Source: an uncultured Collinsella sp. (GTDB taxonomy: Bacteria; Actinomycetota; Coriobacteriia; Coriobacteriales; Coriobacteriaceae). Taken from it: a stretch of DNA of 31,259 nt. The translations under genes were made by a program, and so were the position numbers. Below, piece by piece: positions 1-6,980 of the stretch (position 1 is its first letter; each line of letters opens with the position of its first letter). The DNA is taken from NCBI GenBank assembly GCA_902468695.1, contig CABQZS010000098.1:1-31259 (forward strand), in the 5' to 3' direction. The notes under the pieces were generated by a model. The model was not told the DNA's origin and searched no databases. It saw only the letters and a program-made list of their open reading frames with translations.

Positions 1-1024
1 AAGCAACGAACTTCTCGAAGTACTTGATGGTGCGGACCATCTGAGAGGTGTAGGAGTTCTCGTTGTCGTACCAAGAGGTGACCTGAACGAGGGTCTGGCC
101 GTTGCCGAGGTCAGAGCACATGGTCTGAGTGGCGTCGAAGATGGAGCCGTGGGTCTCGCCGATGATGTCGGTGGAGACGATGTCGTCCTCGTTGTAACCG
201 AAGGTCTCGGAGATGGTGGCAGCGTAGGCCTTCATAGCAGCGTTGACCTCGTCGACGGTGACCTTCTTGTCAACGACAGCGTAGAGGTTGGTGATGGAGC
301 CGGTCGGCGTCGGGACGCGCTGGGCGGCACCGATGAGCTTACCGTTGAGCTCGGGGAGAACCAGGCCGATAGCCTTGGCAGCACCGGTGGTGTTGGGGAC
401 GATGTTGACGGCGCAGGCGCGGCTACGACGCTTGTTGCCCTTGCGCTGCGGGCCGTCGAGCGGCATCTGGTCGCCAGTCCAGGCGTGAATGGTGGTCATG
501 ATGCCGGACACGATGGGAGCGAAGTCGTTCAGACCCTTGGCCATCGGGGCGAGGCAGTTGGTGGTGCAGGAAGCAGCGGAGATGATGTTGTCCTCAGCGG
601 TCAGCGTCTCATGGTTGACGTTGTACACGATGGTGGGCAGATCGCTGCCGGCCGGAGCGGAGATGACGACCTTCTTGGCGCCAGCGTTGATGTGGGCCTG
701 AGCCTTAGCCTTGCTGGTGTAGAAGCCGGTGCACTCGAGAACGACGTCGACGTCGAGGTCGCCCCAAGGCAGGTTGTTGGCGTCGGCCTCCTTGTAGATC
801 TTGATCTCCTTGCCGTCAACGGTGATGGAATCCTCGCCAGCAACGACCTCGTGATCGCGAGCGTAGTTGCCCTGCGTGGAGTCGTACTTCAGCAGGTAAG
901 CGAGCATATCGGGAGAGGTGAGGTCGTTGATAGCGACGATCTCGGAGCCCTCATGACCGAACATCTGACGGAAAGCCAGACGACCGATGCGACCGAAGCC
1001 GTTAATAGCAACCTTTACTGCCAT
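1..1024 (-). CDS. gap: Glyceraldehyde-3-phosphate dehydrogenase (type I), 3' end cut by window edge
   Basis: Glycolytic GAPDH, oxidising glyceraldehyde-3-P to 1,3-bisphosphoglycerate with NAD+ in the cytosol. The minus-strand frame is open from the ATG at 1024 to the window edge, giving 341 codons. It starts MAVKVAINGFGRIGRLAFRQ, the Rossmann NAD-binding signature, and carries the catalytic cysteine motif SAASCTTNCLAPM. Near the edge it reads SWYDNENSYTSQMVRT and then KYFEKFVA, so only a few C-terminal residues are missing. An AAGGAG ribosome site lies just upstream of the ATG. It follows whiA on the same strand after a 193 bp AT-rich gap containing its own promoter-like -10. Family identification is certain. 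Confidence 0.97.
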   Translation of the reverse strand, partial: MAVKVAINGFGRIGRLAFRQMFGHEGSEIVAINDLTSPDMLAYLLKYDSTQGNYARDHEVVAGEDSITVDGKEIKIYKEADANNLPWGDLDVDVVLECTGFYTSKAKAQAHINAGAKKVVISAPAGSDLPTIVYNVNHETLTAEDNIISAASCTTNCLAPMAKGLNDFAPIVSGIMTTIHAWTGDQMPLDGPQRKGNKRRSRACAVNIVPNTTGAAKAIGLVLPELNGKLIGAAQRVPTPTGSITNLYAVVDKKVTVDEVNAAMKAYAATISETFGYNEDDIVSTDIIGETHGSIFDATQTMCSDLGNGQTLVQVTSWYDNENSYTSQMVRTIKYFEKFVA

Positions 1025-1096
1025 TGTGTCTCCTTTCGTAAGGCCCCCGCAAGCTACAGCGCCTGCCGTTGAGGCCCACAAACTAACCACTCGCCT

Positions 1097-1102
1097 AATA
1101 TA
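1097..1102 (-). promoter_or_regulatory. Probable -10 box of the gap promoter
   Basis: On the minus strand this reads TATATT (5 of 6 to the sigma-70-type consensus), about 73 nt before the gap ATG and just after an A8 run. The upstream stretch 1103-1217 is strikingly AT-rich compared with the rest of the window, typical of a strong promoter. No good -35 is visible at 16-18 nt (best is TGAAAT). Between here and the whiA stop I see only a small AT-rich palindrome near 1155-1180, a poor terminator candidate. Confidence 0.5.
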
Positions 1103-1217
1103 CCTTTTTTTTGACTTGAATTTCACGAGAATGCTCGAAATTGAAAATCAAATTTGCGTTAAAACGCTTTAAAGAATAAAATAGCAGCTAAATCCGTATA
1201 TAAGTCGATACTTTAAC

Positions 1218-2147
1218 CTACCTGTTTGCTTCAATGAGCTTTTCAAGCCGTAAAACACGATGGTAGAGGGCAGACTTCGACAAGGGAGGGTCAGCCATCT
1301 CCCCTAAATCACGCAGCGAAAGATCGGGATAGCGCTCGCGCAGGTCGCAAAAGACCGCCAAGGCATCCGGAAGCGTGTCGCGAAGGCCACGCTGCTCGAG
1401 CTCATCGATAAGCGCAAGCTGATGTTGGGCGGCACCGGCGCTTCTGGTCTGGTTGGCGAGTTCGGCGTTCACGCGACGGTTTACGTCGTTCTTAACCAAT
1501 TTGACCGCGCGCGCTTCCTCGATCTCGGCAACGCTGCGCTTGGCGCCGATCAGCTTTAGGAGCTGCTCGATCTCCTCGGCGCTCTTAATGTACACGGCAT
1601 ATGACCCCCGCCGGGCATTAACACGAGCATGGACCCCAATCTGTTCCAACAGATCGCAAAGCCCCTTGGCATATTGCTCTCCCTGCACCGCGATCTCCAA
1701 ATGAAAATCGCCGCGTGGATCGGCCACGAAGCCGCCCGCGATGAGCGCGCCGCGGATATAGGCAAGTCTGCAGCAAGGACGGGCAACGATATGCCGGGGC
1801 ACGCCGGCGACAAGTCCTCCCCTCCGGTCGAGGATGCCCAGCAGCACCAGAGCCTTATCCAGGTCTGGCTGATCAGGCAAGGTGATGAGGTAGTTTCGAA
1901 CCTTATGTAATACAGATTTACGAACGGTGAATTCCGTTTTGAGCTTAAGGATGCGATGCGTCAGTGTGATCATCGTGCGCGCGACGGCGCCCGTCTCGGT
2001 CGCGACCGTCAAACGATACCGCCCGGAGCCGGCCAGCGAAAGTGTACCGCTCACACGCGTCAGGGCGGCAAGCGTCGACAAATCGCAGTATTCACATTCG
2101 GGTTCGCAGCGCGCGAGCTCGTCACGCACCTCGGCGGTAAACGACAT
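1218..2147 (-). CDS. whiA: WhiA, DNA-binding protein (sporulation/cell division regulator family)
   Basis: WhiA proteins join an N-terminal LAGLIDADG-homing-endonuclease-like fold to a C-terminal helix-turn-helix. In Streptomyces WhiA controls sporulation division; in Bacillus it affects cell division and chromosome segregation. The 309 aa product starts MSFTAEVRDELARCEPE, the conserved family start, has the central RGALIAGGFVADP segment, and ends with the HTH region LSLRDLGEMADPPLSKSALY and RVLRLEKL. Length matches the family (about 310-330 aa). It begins 6 nt after the rapZ stop, so the two are clearly co-transcribed. Its role in a non-sporulating coriobacterium is not shown by the sequence. 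Confidence 0.95.
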   Translation of the reverse strand: MSFTAEVRDELARCEPECEYCDLSTLAALTRVSGTLSLAGSGRYRLTVATETGAVARTMITLTHRILKLKTEFTVRKSVLHKVRNYLITLPDQPDLDKALVLLGILDRRGGLVAGVPRHIVARPCCRLAYIRGALIAGGFVADPRGDFHLEIAVQGEQYAKGLCDLLEQIGVHARVNARRGSYAVYIKSAEEIEQLLKLIGAKRSVAEIEEARAVKLVKNDVNRRVNAELANQTRSAGAAQHQLALIDELEQRGLRDTLPDALAVFCDLRERYPDLSLRDLGEMADPPLSKSALYHRVLRLEKLIEANR

Positions 2148-2153
2148 GCAGGC

Positions 2154-3074
2154 CTATGCTTTCGTGTTGGCGCGCGACAGGTCGCGGTGGGAAATGCTCA
2201 CGTGATATTGGGCACCTTCCAAATAACGTGCCGTGGCCTCGGCGATGGCAACGCTGCGGTGTTGACCGCCCGTGCAGCCGATGGCAATAGAAAGCTGTGG
2301 CTTGCCCTCCGCGATATAGCCGGGCATGACCGTATCGAGCAGCTGCGTCCAAGCTTTCCAGAACTCCTGGGTCTTGGGATGGTCCAGAACAAAGTCGGAG
2401 ACCTTCTTATCGAGACCGGTCATGGTGCGCATCTCGGGATCGTAGAACGGATTGGGCAGGAAGCGAACGTCGATCATAATGTCCGCCTCGACGGGCATAC
2501 CGTGCTTAAAGCCAAACGAGAACACGTGAACGTCCATGAGCTGCTGGTCGGACAACTCGGAGAACGCCATGCGCAATTTGTTGCGCAGGGCAGAGGTACG
2601 CAGGCGGCTCGTGTCGATGATCATATCGGCTCGATCGCGCACACCCTGCAGCTGCAGGCGCTCGCGCTGAATCGCATCGGCCGTAGTCTCCCCCGGCTTG
2701 GCAATGGGATGGCGGCGGCGGTTTTCGCTATAGCGACGGATCAGCACCTCGTCAGAGGCCTCGAGAAACACGATGTCACAGCTCATCTCGCGCTCCTCGA
2801 GTGCGGCAACGGCATCGAGCAGCTCATCGAACAAGCCCTGGCTGCGCAGGTCACAGGTGACGGCGAGATGCCTGCCCACGCCCGTATTGATGCCGACGAG
2901 CTCGGCAAGCTGGGCGATGAGACGCGGAGGCAGGTTATCAATGCAAAAATAGCCCATGTCCTCGAACACGTGCATGGCCTGTGTGCGGCCCGATCCAGAC
3001 ATTCCGGTGATGATGACGATATCGGGGATACGCTCCGAGCGCTCCGCCGCATCCATGGCATCTCCCTTTTGCAT
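2154..3074 (-). CDS. rapZ: RapZ/YvcJ family nucleotide-binding protein
   Basis: RapZ family P-loop protein. In E. coli RapZ is the RNA adaptor controlling glmS mRNA through the sRNA GlmZ; in Gram-positives (YvcJ) it is a nucleotide-binding protein of less clear role. The P-loop is at about residues 24-31, GMSGSGRT, with Arg in place of the usual Lys, as is common in actinobacterial members. Other family motifs are FEDMGYFCIDNLPP, DVRFLPNPFYDPEMR and the C-terminal AIGCTGGQHRSVAIAE. I chose the ATG at 3074 because GGGAGG lies 6-7 nt before it; a second ATG at 3056, with its own AAGGGAG, is nearly as good, and a more upstream ATG at 3110 has no support. It lies directly upstream of whiA. The yvcK gene, often found between these two, is absent. 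Confidence 0.93.
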   Translation of the reverse strand: MQKGDAMDAAERSERIPDIVIITGMSGSGRTQAMHVFEDMGYFCIDNLPPRLIAQLAELVGINTGVGRHLAVTCDLRSQGLFDELLDAVAALEEREMSCDIVFLEASDEVLIRRYSENRRRHPIAKPGETTADAIQRERLQLQGVRDRADMIIDTSRLRTSALRNKLRMAFSELSDQQLMDVHVFSFGFKHGMPVEADIMIDVRFLPNPFYDPEMRTMTGLDKKVSDFVLDHPKTQEFWKAWTQLLDTVMPGYIAEGKPQLSIAIGCTGGQHRSVAIAEATARYLEGAQYHVSISHRDLSRANTKA

Positions 3075-3094
3075 GTGCTGCCTCCCGAAAACAA

Positions 3095-3124
3095 GCGCGG
3101 GACCCAGCAACCCGGATCCCGCGC
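3095..3124 (-). terminator. Terminator-like hairpin after nanE, immediately before the rapZ ribosome site
   Basis: Arms GCGCGGGATCC (3124-3114) and GGGTCCCGCGC (3105-3095) on the minus strand pair over 11 bp with one G-U, with an 8 nt loop. They are followed by TTGTTTTC. This would end the nan operon transcript. The T stretch runs straight into GGGAGG, the rapZ ribosome site, so the hairpin would also lie in the leader of any transcript starting upstream. Confidence 0.65.
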
Positions 3125-3142
3125 GGTCAATTGCCTATATTG

Positions 3143-3148
3143 AGTATA
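3143..3148 (-). promoter_or_regulatory. Possible -10 box for rapZ-whiA
   Basis: The minus strand reads TATACT (5 of 6), between the nanE stop and the hairpin at 3095-3124. No convincing -35 is visible. If used, the hairpin would sit at the very start of the rapZ leader. Confidence 0.3.
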
Positions 3149-3175
3149 GCGCCCAGAGCGGATACGAGGCCTGTC

Positions 3176-3862
3176 TTACGCCTCAAGCGCCGCCCTGAAC
3201 CAACTCGTAATACTCGTGGGGTGCGTGATGGCGGTGCCGACGACAACGGCCCAGGCGCCAGCATCGATCGCGGCGCGAGCCTCCTCGGGCGTATGCACGC
3301 GACCCTCGCAAATGATGGGAAGGCCGGGGAATTCCTCAGTCGCCTGACGCAGGAGCGGCAGGTCGGGGCCATCGGCCATGGTGCAGTCGATGGCGGCGAC
3401 GCCATGAGAAAGCGTGGTGGATACCAGGTCAAAGCCCATATCAACAGCACGGCGAATATCCTCGATGGTGGCACAATCCGCCATCAGGAGCACACCCTCC
3501 TCGTGCAGCGGGCGGAAGGTGTCCTCGACCGTCTTGCCATCGGGGCGCGGACGATCGGTGGCGTCGATCGCCACGATATCGGCACCGGCAGCAACGCAGG
3601 CGCGAGCGTGACGCAGCGTCGGCGTGATGTAAACGCCCTCGTGCCCATCCTTCCACAGGCCGATGACGGGAACCTCACAGCGACCCTTAATGGCGGCAAT
3701 GTCGGCAAGGCCCTGGCAGCGAATGGCGGCAGCGCCGCCGAGCTCGCAAGCGCGAGACATTTGCGCCATGGTCTCGGGCGTACGAAGCGGCTCGCCCATA
3801 TACGCCTGAACGCTCACGACGAGCTTGCCCTTCAGGGACTGGATCAAAGGATCAACGGTCAT
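3176..3862 (-). CDS. nanE: N-acetylmannosamine-6-phosphate 2-epimerase
   Basis: Converts ManNAc-6-P to GlcNAc-6-P, the last dedicated step of sialic acid breakdown. The 228 aa product has the NanE (beta/alpha)8 pattern: SVQAYMGEPLR near the start, AIRCQG, the lysine-bearing GLWKDG followed by ITPT, DATDRPRP, MADCATIED, EGRVHTPEEA and the phosphate-loop-like VVVGTAITHP near the end. I place the start at the ATG at 3862, with GAAAGG upstream. The frame is open back to 3901 but that extension falls inside a large inverted repeat. It is last in the nanA-nanK-nanE order and followed by a terminator-like hairpin. Confidence 0.93.
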   Translation of the reverse strand: MTVDPLIQSLKGKLVVSVQAYMGEPLRTPETMAQMSRACELGGAAAIRCQGLADIAAIKGRCEVPVIGLWKDGHEGVYITPTLRHARACVAAGADIVAIDATDRPRPDGKTVEDTFRPLHEEGVLLMADCATIEDIRRAVDMGFDLVSTTLSHGVAAIDCTMADGPDLPLLRQATEEFPGLPIICEGRVHTPEEARAAIDAGAWAVVVGTAITHPTSITSWFRAALEA

Positions 3863-3887
3863 GTTCGACTCAACCTTTCTCAAAACA

Positions 3888-3985
3888 GCCTTCTGAGACA
3901 CCGCACCTTGACGTTCAAACCGTCGCTCGCGTACCGAAGTACGCTTCGCTCCTCTTTCACGTCAATCTGCGGCACCTCAGAAGGC
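3888..3985 (-). repeat. 98-nt structured inverted-repeat element between nanK and nanE
   Basis: On the minus strand, GCCTTCTGAG (3985-3976) pairs perfectly with CTCAGAAGGC (3897-3888). The stem continues through three G-U pairs, CCGCA with TGCGG, a small internal loop, and TTGACGT with ACGTCAA. The interior holds a second hairpin, GCGTAC-TTCG-GTACGC, with a cUUCGg tetraloop. The outer stem is followed by TGTTTTG and then the nanE ribosome site. It could be an intercistronic RNA control or processing element, a weak terminator, or a copy of a dispersed palindromic repeat. Confidence 0.75.
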
Positions 3986-4002
3986 ACACTTGGTAGTTAT
4001 GT

Positions 4003-4968
4003 TTACTTCAACGAAGCAAGAAGGTGTTCGGCGGCACCGATGAGCGGAGCATCGCCCTCCAGAGAACCGATGAGGATCGGCGTGTCCTGAAGCGGATCGA
4101 GCGCCTGGCTGGCATAGCCCTCGTGCACCGAATCCTTCCACGTCTGCGAACGCCAATCGGGACCTTGGTGGATCACGCCGCCCGAAAGGACGATGACCTC
4201 AGGGTCCAGGATGTTAGCGAGCGAGCCCAAGCTGGCACCCAGCGCAAAGCCGGCGTCATGGATGACCTCGGTCGCCTTTGCGTCGCCCGCACGGCACAGG
4301 TCGTTCACATCGCGACCAACCGAAGGACGGCTGGGGTCGACGCGACCAAAGCGCTCATCGTACATTCGACCAATGGAAGTGCCCGAAGCAACCGATTCAA
4401 GATGGCCGGAACGCCCGCAAGCACAGGGAATGCCGGCGGCAGCCGAGCACTCGATGTGGCCCATATGGCCGGCAGCACCATGGAAGCCCTGCATCACGCG
4501 GCCGTTCTCGACATATGCGCCGCCGATGCCCGTGCCGATGCCCAGGCACAAGACGGAGAACTTGCCCTTGCCGACGCCCCAGTGGGCCTCGCCCAGAGCA
4601 TGAGCCTGCACGTCGCCCACAACGGCAACGGGGAGACCAAGGTCCTCGCGCAGGCGCGGCCCCAACTGAACGCCGGACCAGCCGGGCATGATCTCGTTGG
4701 CATACGCGATGGCGCCCGTCTTGGGATCGACGACGCCGGCGGCACCGATACCGACGCCAAGGACCTCGACATCGGTATTCGCCTCGAGAGCGGCCTTGAT
4801 GGACGCCTCGATACGCTGGAAGACGGCCTCGCCGCCCTCCTGGGCCTCGGTAGGAACCTCGGCCTCAAAAACGGGATGGGGCACACTGCCGTCAGCCGGG
4901 TACTCCATGATGGCGGTCGCGATCTTAGTTCCGCCGATATCGACAGAGCAGACGAACTTGTTCTCCAT
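4003..4968 (-). CDS. nanK: ROK-family sugar kinase, probable N-acetylmannosamine kinase
   Basis: ROK kinases phosphorylate hexoses or N-acetylhexosamines with ATP. Placement between nanA and nanE points to ManNAc to ManNAc-6-P. The 321 aa product has the N-terminal phosphate loop DIGGTK (10-15), the base-containing VGDVQAHALGE (Asp about 119), GIGTGIGG (143-150), and the ROK zinc motif region GHMGHIEC followed by PCACGRSGHLE (about 181-191). In the last, His stands where many ROK proteins have the third Cys. No N-terminal HTH is present, so it is a kinase and not a NagC-type repressor. AAGGAG lies 6-7 nt before the ATG. Glucokinase activity cannot be excluded from sequence alone. Confidence 0.82.
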   Translation of the reverse strand: MENKFVCSVDIGGTKIATAIMEYPADGSVPHPVFEAEVPTEAQEGGEAVFQRIEASIKAALEANTDVEVLGVGIGAAGVVDPKTGAIAYANEIMPGWSGVQLGPRLREDLGLPVAVVGDVQAHALGEAHWGVGKGKFSVLCLGIGTGIGGAYVENGRVMQGFHGAAGHMGHIECSAAAGIPCACGRSGHLESVASGTSIGRMYDERFGRVDPSRPSVGRDVNDLCRAGDAKATEVIHDAGFALGASLGSLANILDPEVIVLSGGVIHQGPDWRSQTWKDSVHEGYASQALDPLQDTPILIGSLEGDAPLIGAAEHLLASLK

Positions 4969-5035
4969 GTCGCTCTCCTTAGGAGATAAAAAACAACTAC
5001 AGGAAATGAAGGCGGTGTTATCGCCGCAACTTAGT

Positions 5036-5141
5036 AAAGGTTTCCCAGATGCCCGAGGTTGGGGTGAAAGTGGTCGGGCGTTGACCTAATGGGTCACGCC
5101 CGACCACTTTCACCCCAAGATCGGGTGCCTGGGGAAGCTTT
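5036..5141 (-). repeat. 106-nt near-continuous inverted repeat between nanA and nanK
   Basis: The core arms 5059-5081 and 5096-5118 are perfectly complementary over 23 bp, starting TTGGGGTGAAAGTGG. Inside, GACC and GGTC add 4 bp around a 5 nt loop. Outside, the arms go on to 5036 and 5141 with scattered mismatches (AAAG/CTTT, CCCAG/CTGGG and CCCGA/TCGGG blocks). The element begins at the nanA stop codon and ends about 68 bp before the nanK ATG. No T tract follows on the minus strand, so it is not a textbook terminator. It may be a mobile palindromic repeat or an mRNA stability or processing element. Confidence 0.85.
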
Positions 5142-6060
5142 ACAGGAGACCGTTGTCCTGAAGGACCTTCTTAATCGCCTCGACGTTCTCGCCGGTCATA
5201 GCCTTCACCGGGCGCGGCATGGTCGGGCTGTCGAAGATGCCCATGAGGTTCATAGCGGTCTTGAAGGCGCCGACGCCACCGGCATAGCCCTGGACGCCCG
5301 AGGTGACATCCCAGATGTGCGAAATCTCATTGAGGCGATCCTGCTCGGCCTTGACGGTAGCCCAGTCACCAGCCTGAGCGGCCTTCCATTGACGCACGTA
5401 GCCCTCGGGCTCAACGTTGGCGAGACCCGGGACGGAACCGTCGGCACCACCGAGGTAAGCGCCGTCGACAACAACCTCGTGACCGGTGAGGATGCTCATC
5501 GGATGGCCGTTCTTCTCGTTCTCCTGAACGAGGTAGCGGAACGAGATGTCATCACCCGAGGAATCCTTGACGCCGGCCAGAACGCCCTCGGCACCGAGCT
5601 TGGCAAGGAGCTTCCAGGGGAGCTTGGTGTGGACACACACGGGGATGTCGTAAGCGAAGATGGGCAGGTCGAGTTCCTCATGCAGGATGCGGAAGTGCTC
5701 CTCGACCTCGGTCATGCCCTGCAGGGCATAGAACGGGCAGGTGGCGACGAGGGCATCGGCGCCCAGCTCCTGGGCGACCTTACCGTGCTCGATCATGCGC
5801 TCGGTCTCGGTGTCGATGATGCCGACCAGAACGGGAACGCGGTGGTCGACGATACGAACGGCCTCGGCGATAATCTGGCGACGGCGCTCGTCGGTGGAGA
5901 AGACGACCTCGCCCGAGGATCCCAAGAAGAACAGGCCATCGACGCCGGCATCGATCATGCGGTTGATGCTGCGCTCAAAGGAGGCAACGTCGAGCTGGTG
6001 ATCTTCGGTATCGGGAACAACGACGGGAGGGATAACGCCGGTGAATTTCTGAGTTGCCAC
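5140..6060 (-). CDS. nanA: DHDPS/NAL-family aldolase, probable N-acetylneuraminate lyase
   Basis: Class I aldolase of the dihydrodipicolinate synthase/N-acetylneuraminate lyase superfamily; by context it splits sialic acid into ManNAc and pyruvate. The product is 306 aa from a GTG at 6060, which has AAGGAG 7-8 nt upstream; no ATG fits. The TIM-barrel signatures are present: GSSGE (47-51) for the pyruvate carboxylate, Tyr137 in FAYDIP, and the Schiff-base Lys165 in GVKDSSGD, with the same Tyr/Lys numbering as E. coli NanA. Two points differ from typical lyases: GSTGE is GSSGE, and the residue two after Lys is Ser where lyases usually have Thr. KDSSGD also occurs in sugar-acid aldolases, so the exact substrate rests on the neighbouring nanK and nanE. 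Confidence 0.75.
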   Translation of the reverse strand: MATQKFTGVIPPVVVPDTEDHQLDVASFERSINRMIDAGVDGLFFLGSSGEVVFSTDERRRQIIAEAVRIVDHRVPVLVGIIDTETERMIEHGKVAQELGADALVATCPFYALQGMTEVEEHFRILHEELDLPIFAYDIPVCVHTKLPWKLLAKLGAEGVLAGVKDSSGDDISFRYLVQENEKNGHPMSILTGHEVVVDGAYLGGADGSVPGLANVEPEGYVRQWKAAQAGDWATVKAEQDRLNEISHIWDVTSGVQGYAGGVGAFKTAMNLMGIFDSPTMPRPVKAMTGENVEAIKKVLQDNGLL

Positions 6061-6083
6061 AAGAATCTCCTTAGTTGTCTGGC

Positions 6084-6102
6084 GGGCGGCCCTATGCCGC
6101 CC
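6084..6102 (-). repeat. GC-rich hairpin just upstream of nanA
   Basis: GGGCGGC and GCCGCCC (7 bp, perfect) around a 5 nt loop, in the 68 bp gap between the second CE7 gene and nanA. No T tract follows on the minus strand. It is likely an mRNA structure between two operon genes. Confidence 0.6.
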
Positions 6103-6128
6103 ACTCTTGTTGGCAGTGTCCAGGCCGT

Positions 6129-6980
6129 CTAGGCCAAAGAACACGAGTAGAACGTTTGGTTAAAAAAGTCGACGACTTCGTTTTCGAACGCATTGATGCG
6201 CTCGTGAGCGTATTTGGCATAGATGATATGCTTCCGGTCACACTCAAGACCGTTGAATACGGCAAACTGACCCTTGGGGTCGCTCACGGTATCCATAAGC
6301 GATGTGCCCATGAGCACCGATCCGCGCACCTGAGACGACAACGCCTCGAGGCCGCCGGGAAGTGGATTGGCAACCGCCGTGCAGGCGAGGCCCCGCTCGT
6401 CCAGAGCAGAAACCGCCAGCGCGACACCGCCGCCAAGGCCCTCGCCCCATGCAAAGATGCAGTCAGGGTCCATGCCATCAAGATTGCGCGCGACCTTCGC
6501 CAACGCACAACCCCAACGGACGCGCTCGACAAACGCAGGCGAGGTAATCCCCTGCTGCAGGTCGTCCGCACCAGCAACATCGTCATCCAGCGCGAGGACG
6601 GCATACCCCATGGCGGCAAATCTCGTCATGTGATGCCAGCCGCGCACAGGCCGATCGATGTCGTGGAACATCAGGCACAACGGCACGCGCTCAGATACTC
6701 GGGCACGACCGACAGGCTCGATCAAACGAGCGTGAATCGCATCGTCACCGAGCTCAAAGGAAACCTCCGAGTAACGGGCGCAGGGGTTAACAAAGTCAAT
6801 CGCCGTAATGGCCAGGCCTTGAATCTCAAGATTCGAAGCACATGTCTCTAAATCAGAAACATCTGCTTGGACATCACCGCGCCAGTCCCGATATTCTGCG
6901 AGCCTTGACGAAACCGTTCCAGGAATTCCCACGAGCCCGGGGACAATCAGCTCGTCAACATTGCTCTCGCACTTAGACAT
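6129..6980 (-). CDS. CE7/AXE1-like alpha/beta-hydrolase lacking the catalytic serine (probable pseudo-esterase)
   Basis: A 283 aa alpha/beta-hydrolase paralogous to the gene just upstream. The pair can be aligned by eye at several blocks: FAWGEGLGGGVAL here against FVNGASQGGGLGI, GTSLMDTVSDPKGQFAVFN against GTGTADIVCPPATQFAVYN, and AHERINAF against GHEEIQDF. The nucleophile position (Gly181) is Gly, not Ser. The acid (Asp230) and His259 are kept. The PGQGG loop of the partner is also lost, replaced by LDDDVAGADD. It is therefore unlikely to hydrolyse esters by the standard route and may be a structural or regulatory partner. The ATG at 6980 has a strong GGGAGGGGAGG site and overlaps the upstream gene by 8 nt, implying coupled translation. 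It is shorter than typical CE7 proteins (about 320 aa). Confidence 0.8.
   Translation of the reverse strand: MSKCESNVDELIVPGLVGIPGTVSSRLAEYRDWRGDVQADVSDLETCASNLEIQGLAITAIDFVNPCARYSEVSFELGDDAIHARLIEPVGRARVSERVPLCLMFHDIDRPVRGWHHMTRFAAMGYAVLALDDDVAGADDLQQGITSPAFVERVRWGCALAKVARNLDGMDPDCIFAWGEGLGGGVALAVSALDERGLACTAVANPLPGGLEALSSQVRGSVLMGTSLMDTVSDPKGQFAVFNGLECDRKHIIYAKYAHERINAFENEVVDFFNQTFYSCSLA

Noticed and set aside
149..1072. Plus-strand open frame opposite gap
   Set aside because: It is a shadow of GAPDH, whose catalytic motifs are unambiguous on the other strand.
3863..3901. Longer nanE start at 3901
   Set aside because: The extra 13 codons lie in the structured element and lack a ribosome site, while the ATG at 3862 has GAAAGG and begins the conserved family N-terminus.
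5089..6132. Plus-strand 347-codon open frame opposite nanA
   Set aside because: It is antisense to nanA with its GSSGE, Tyr137 and Lys165, and has no family features.
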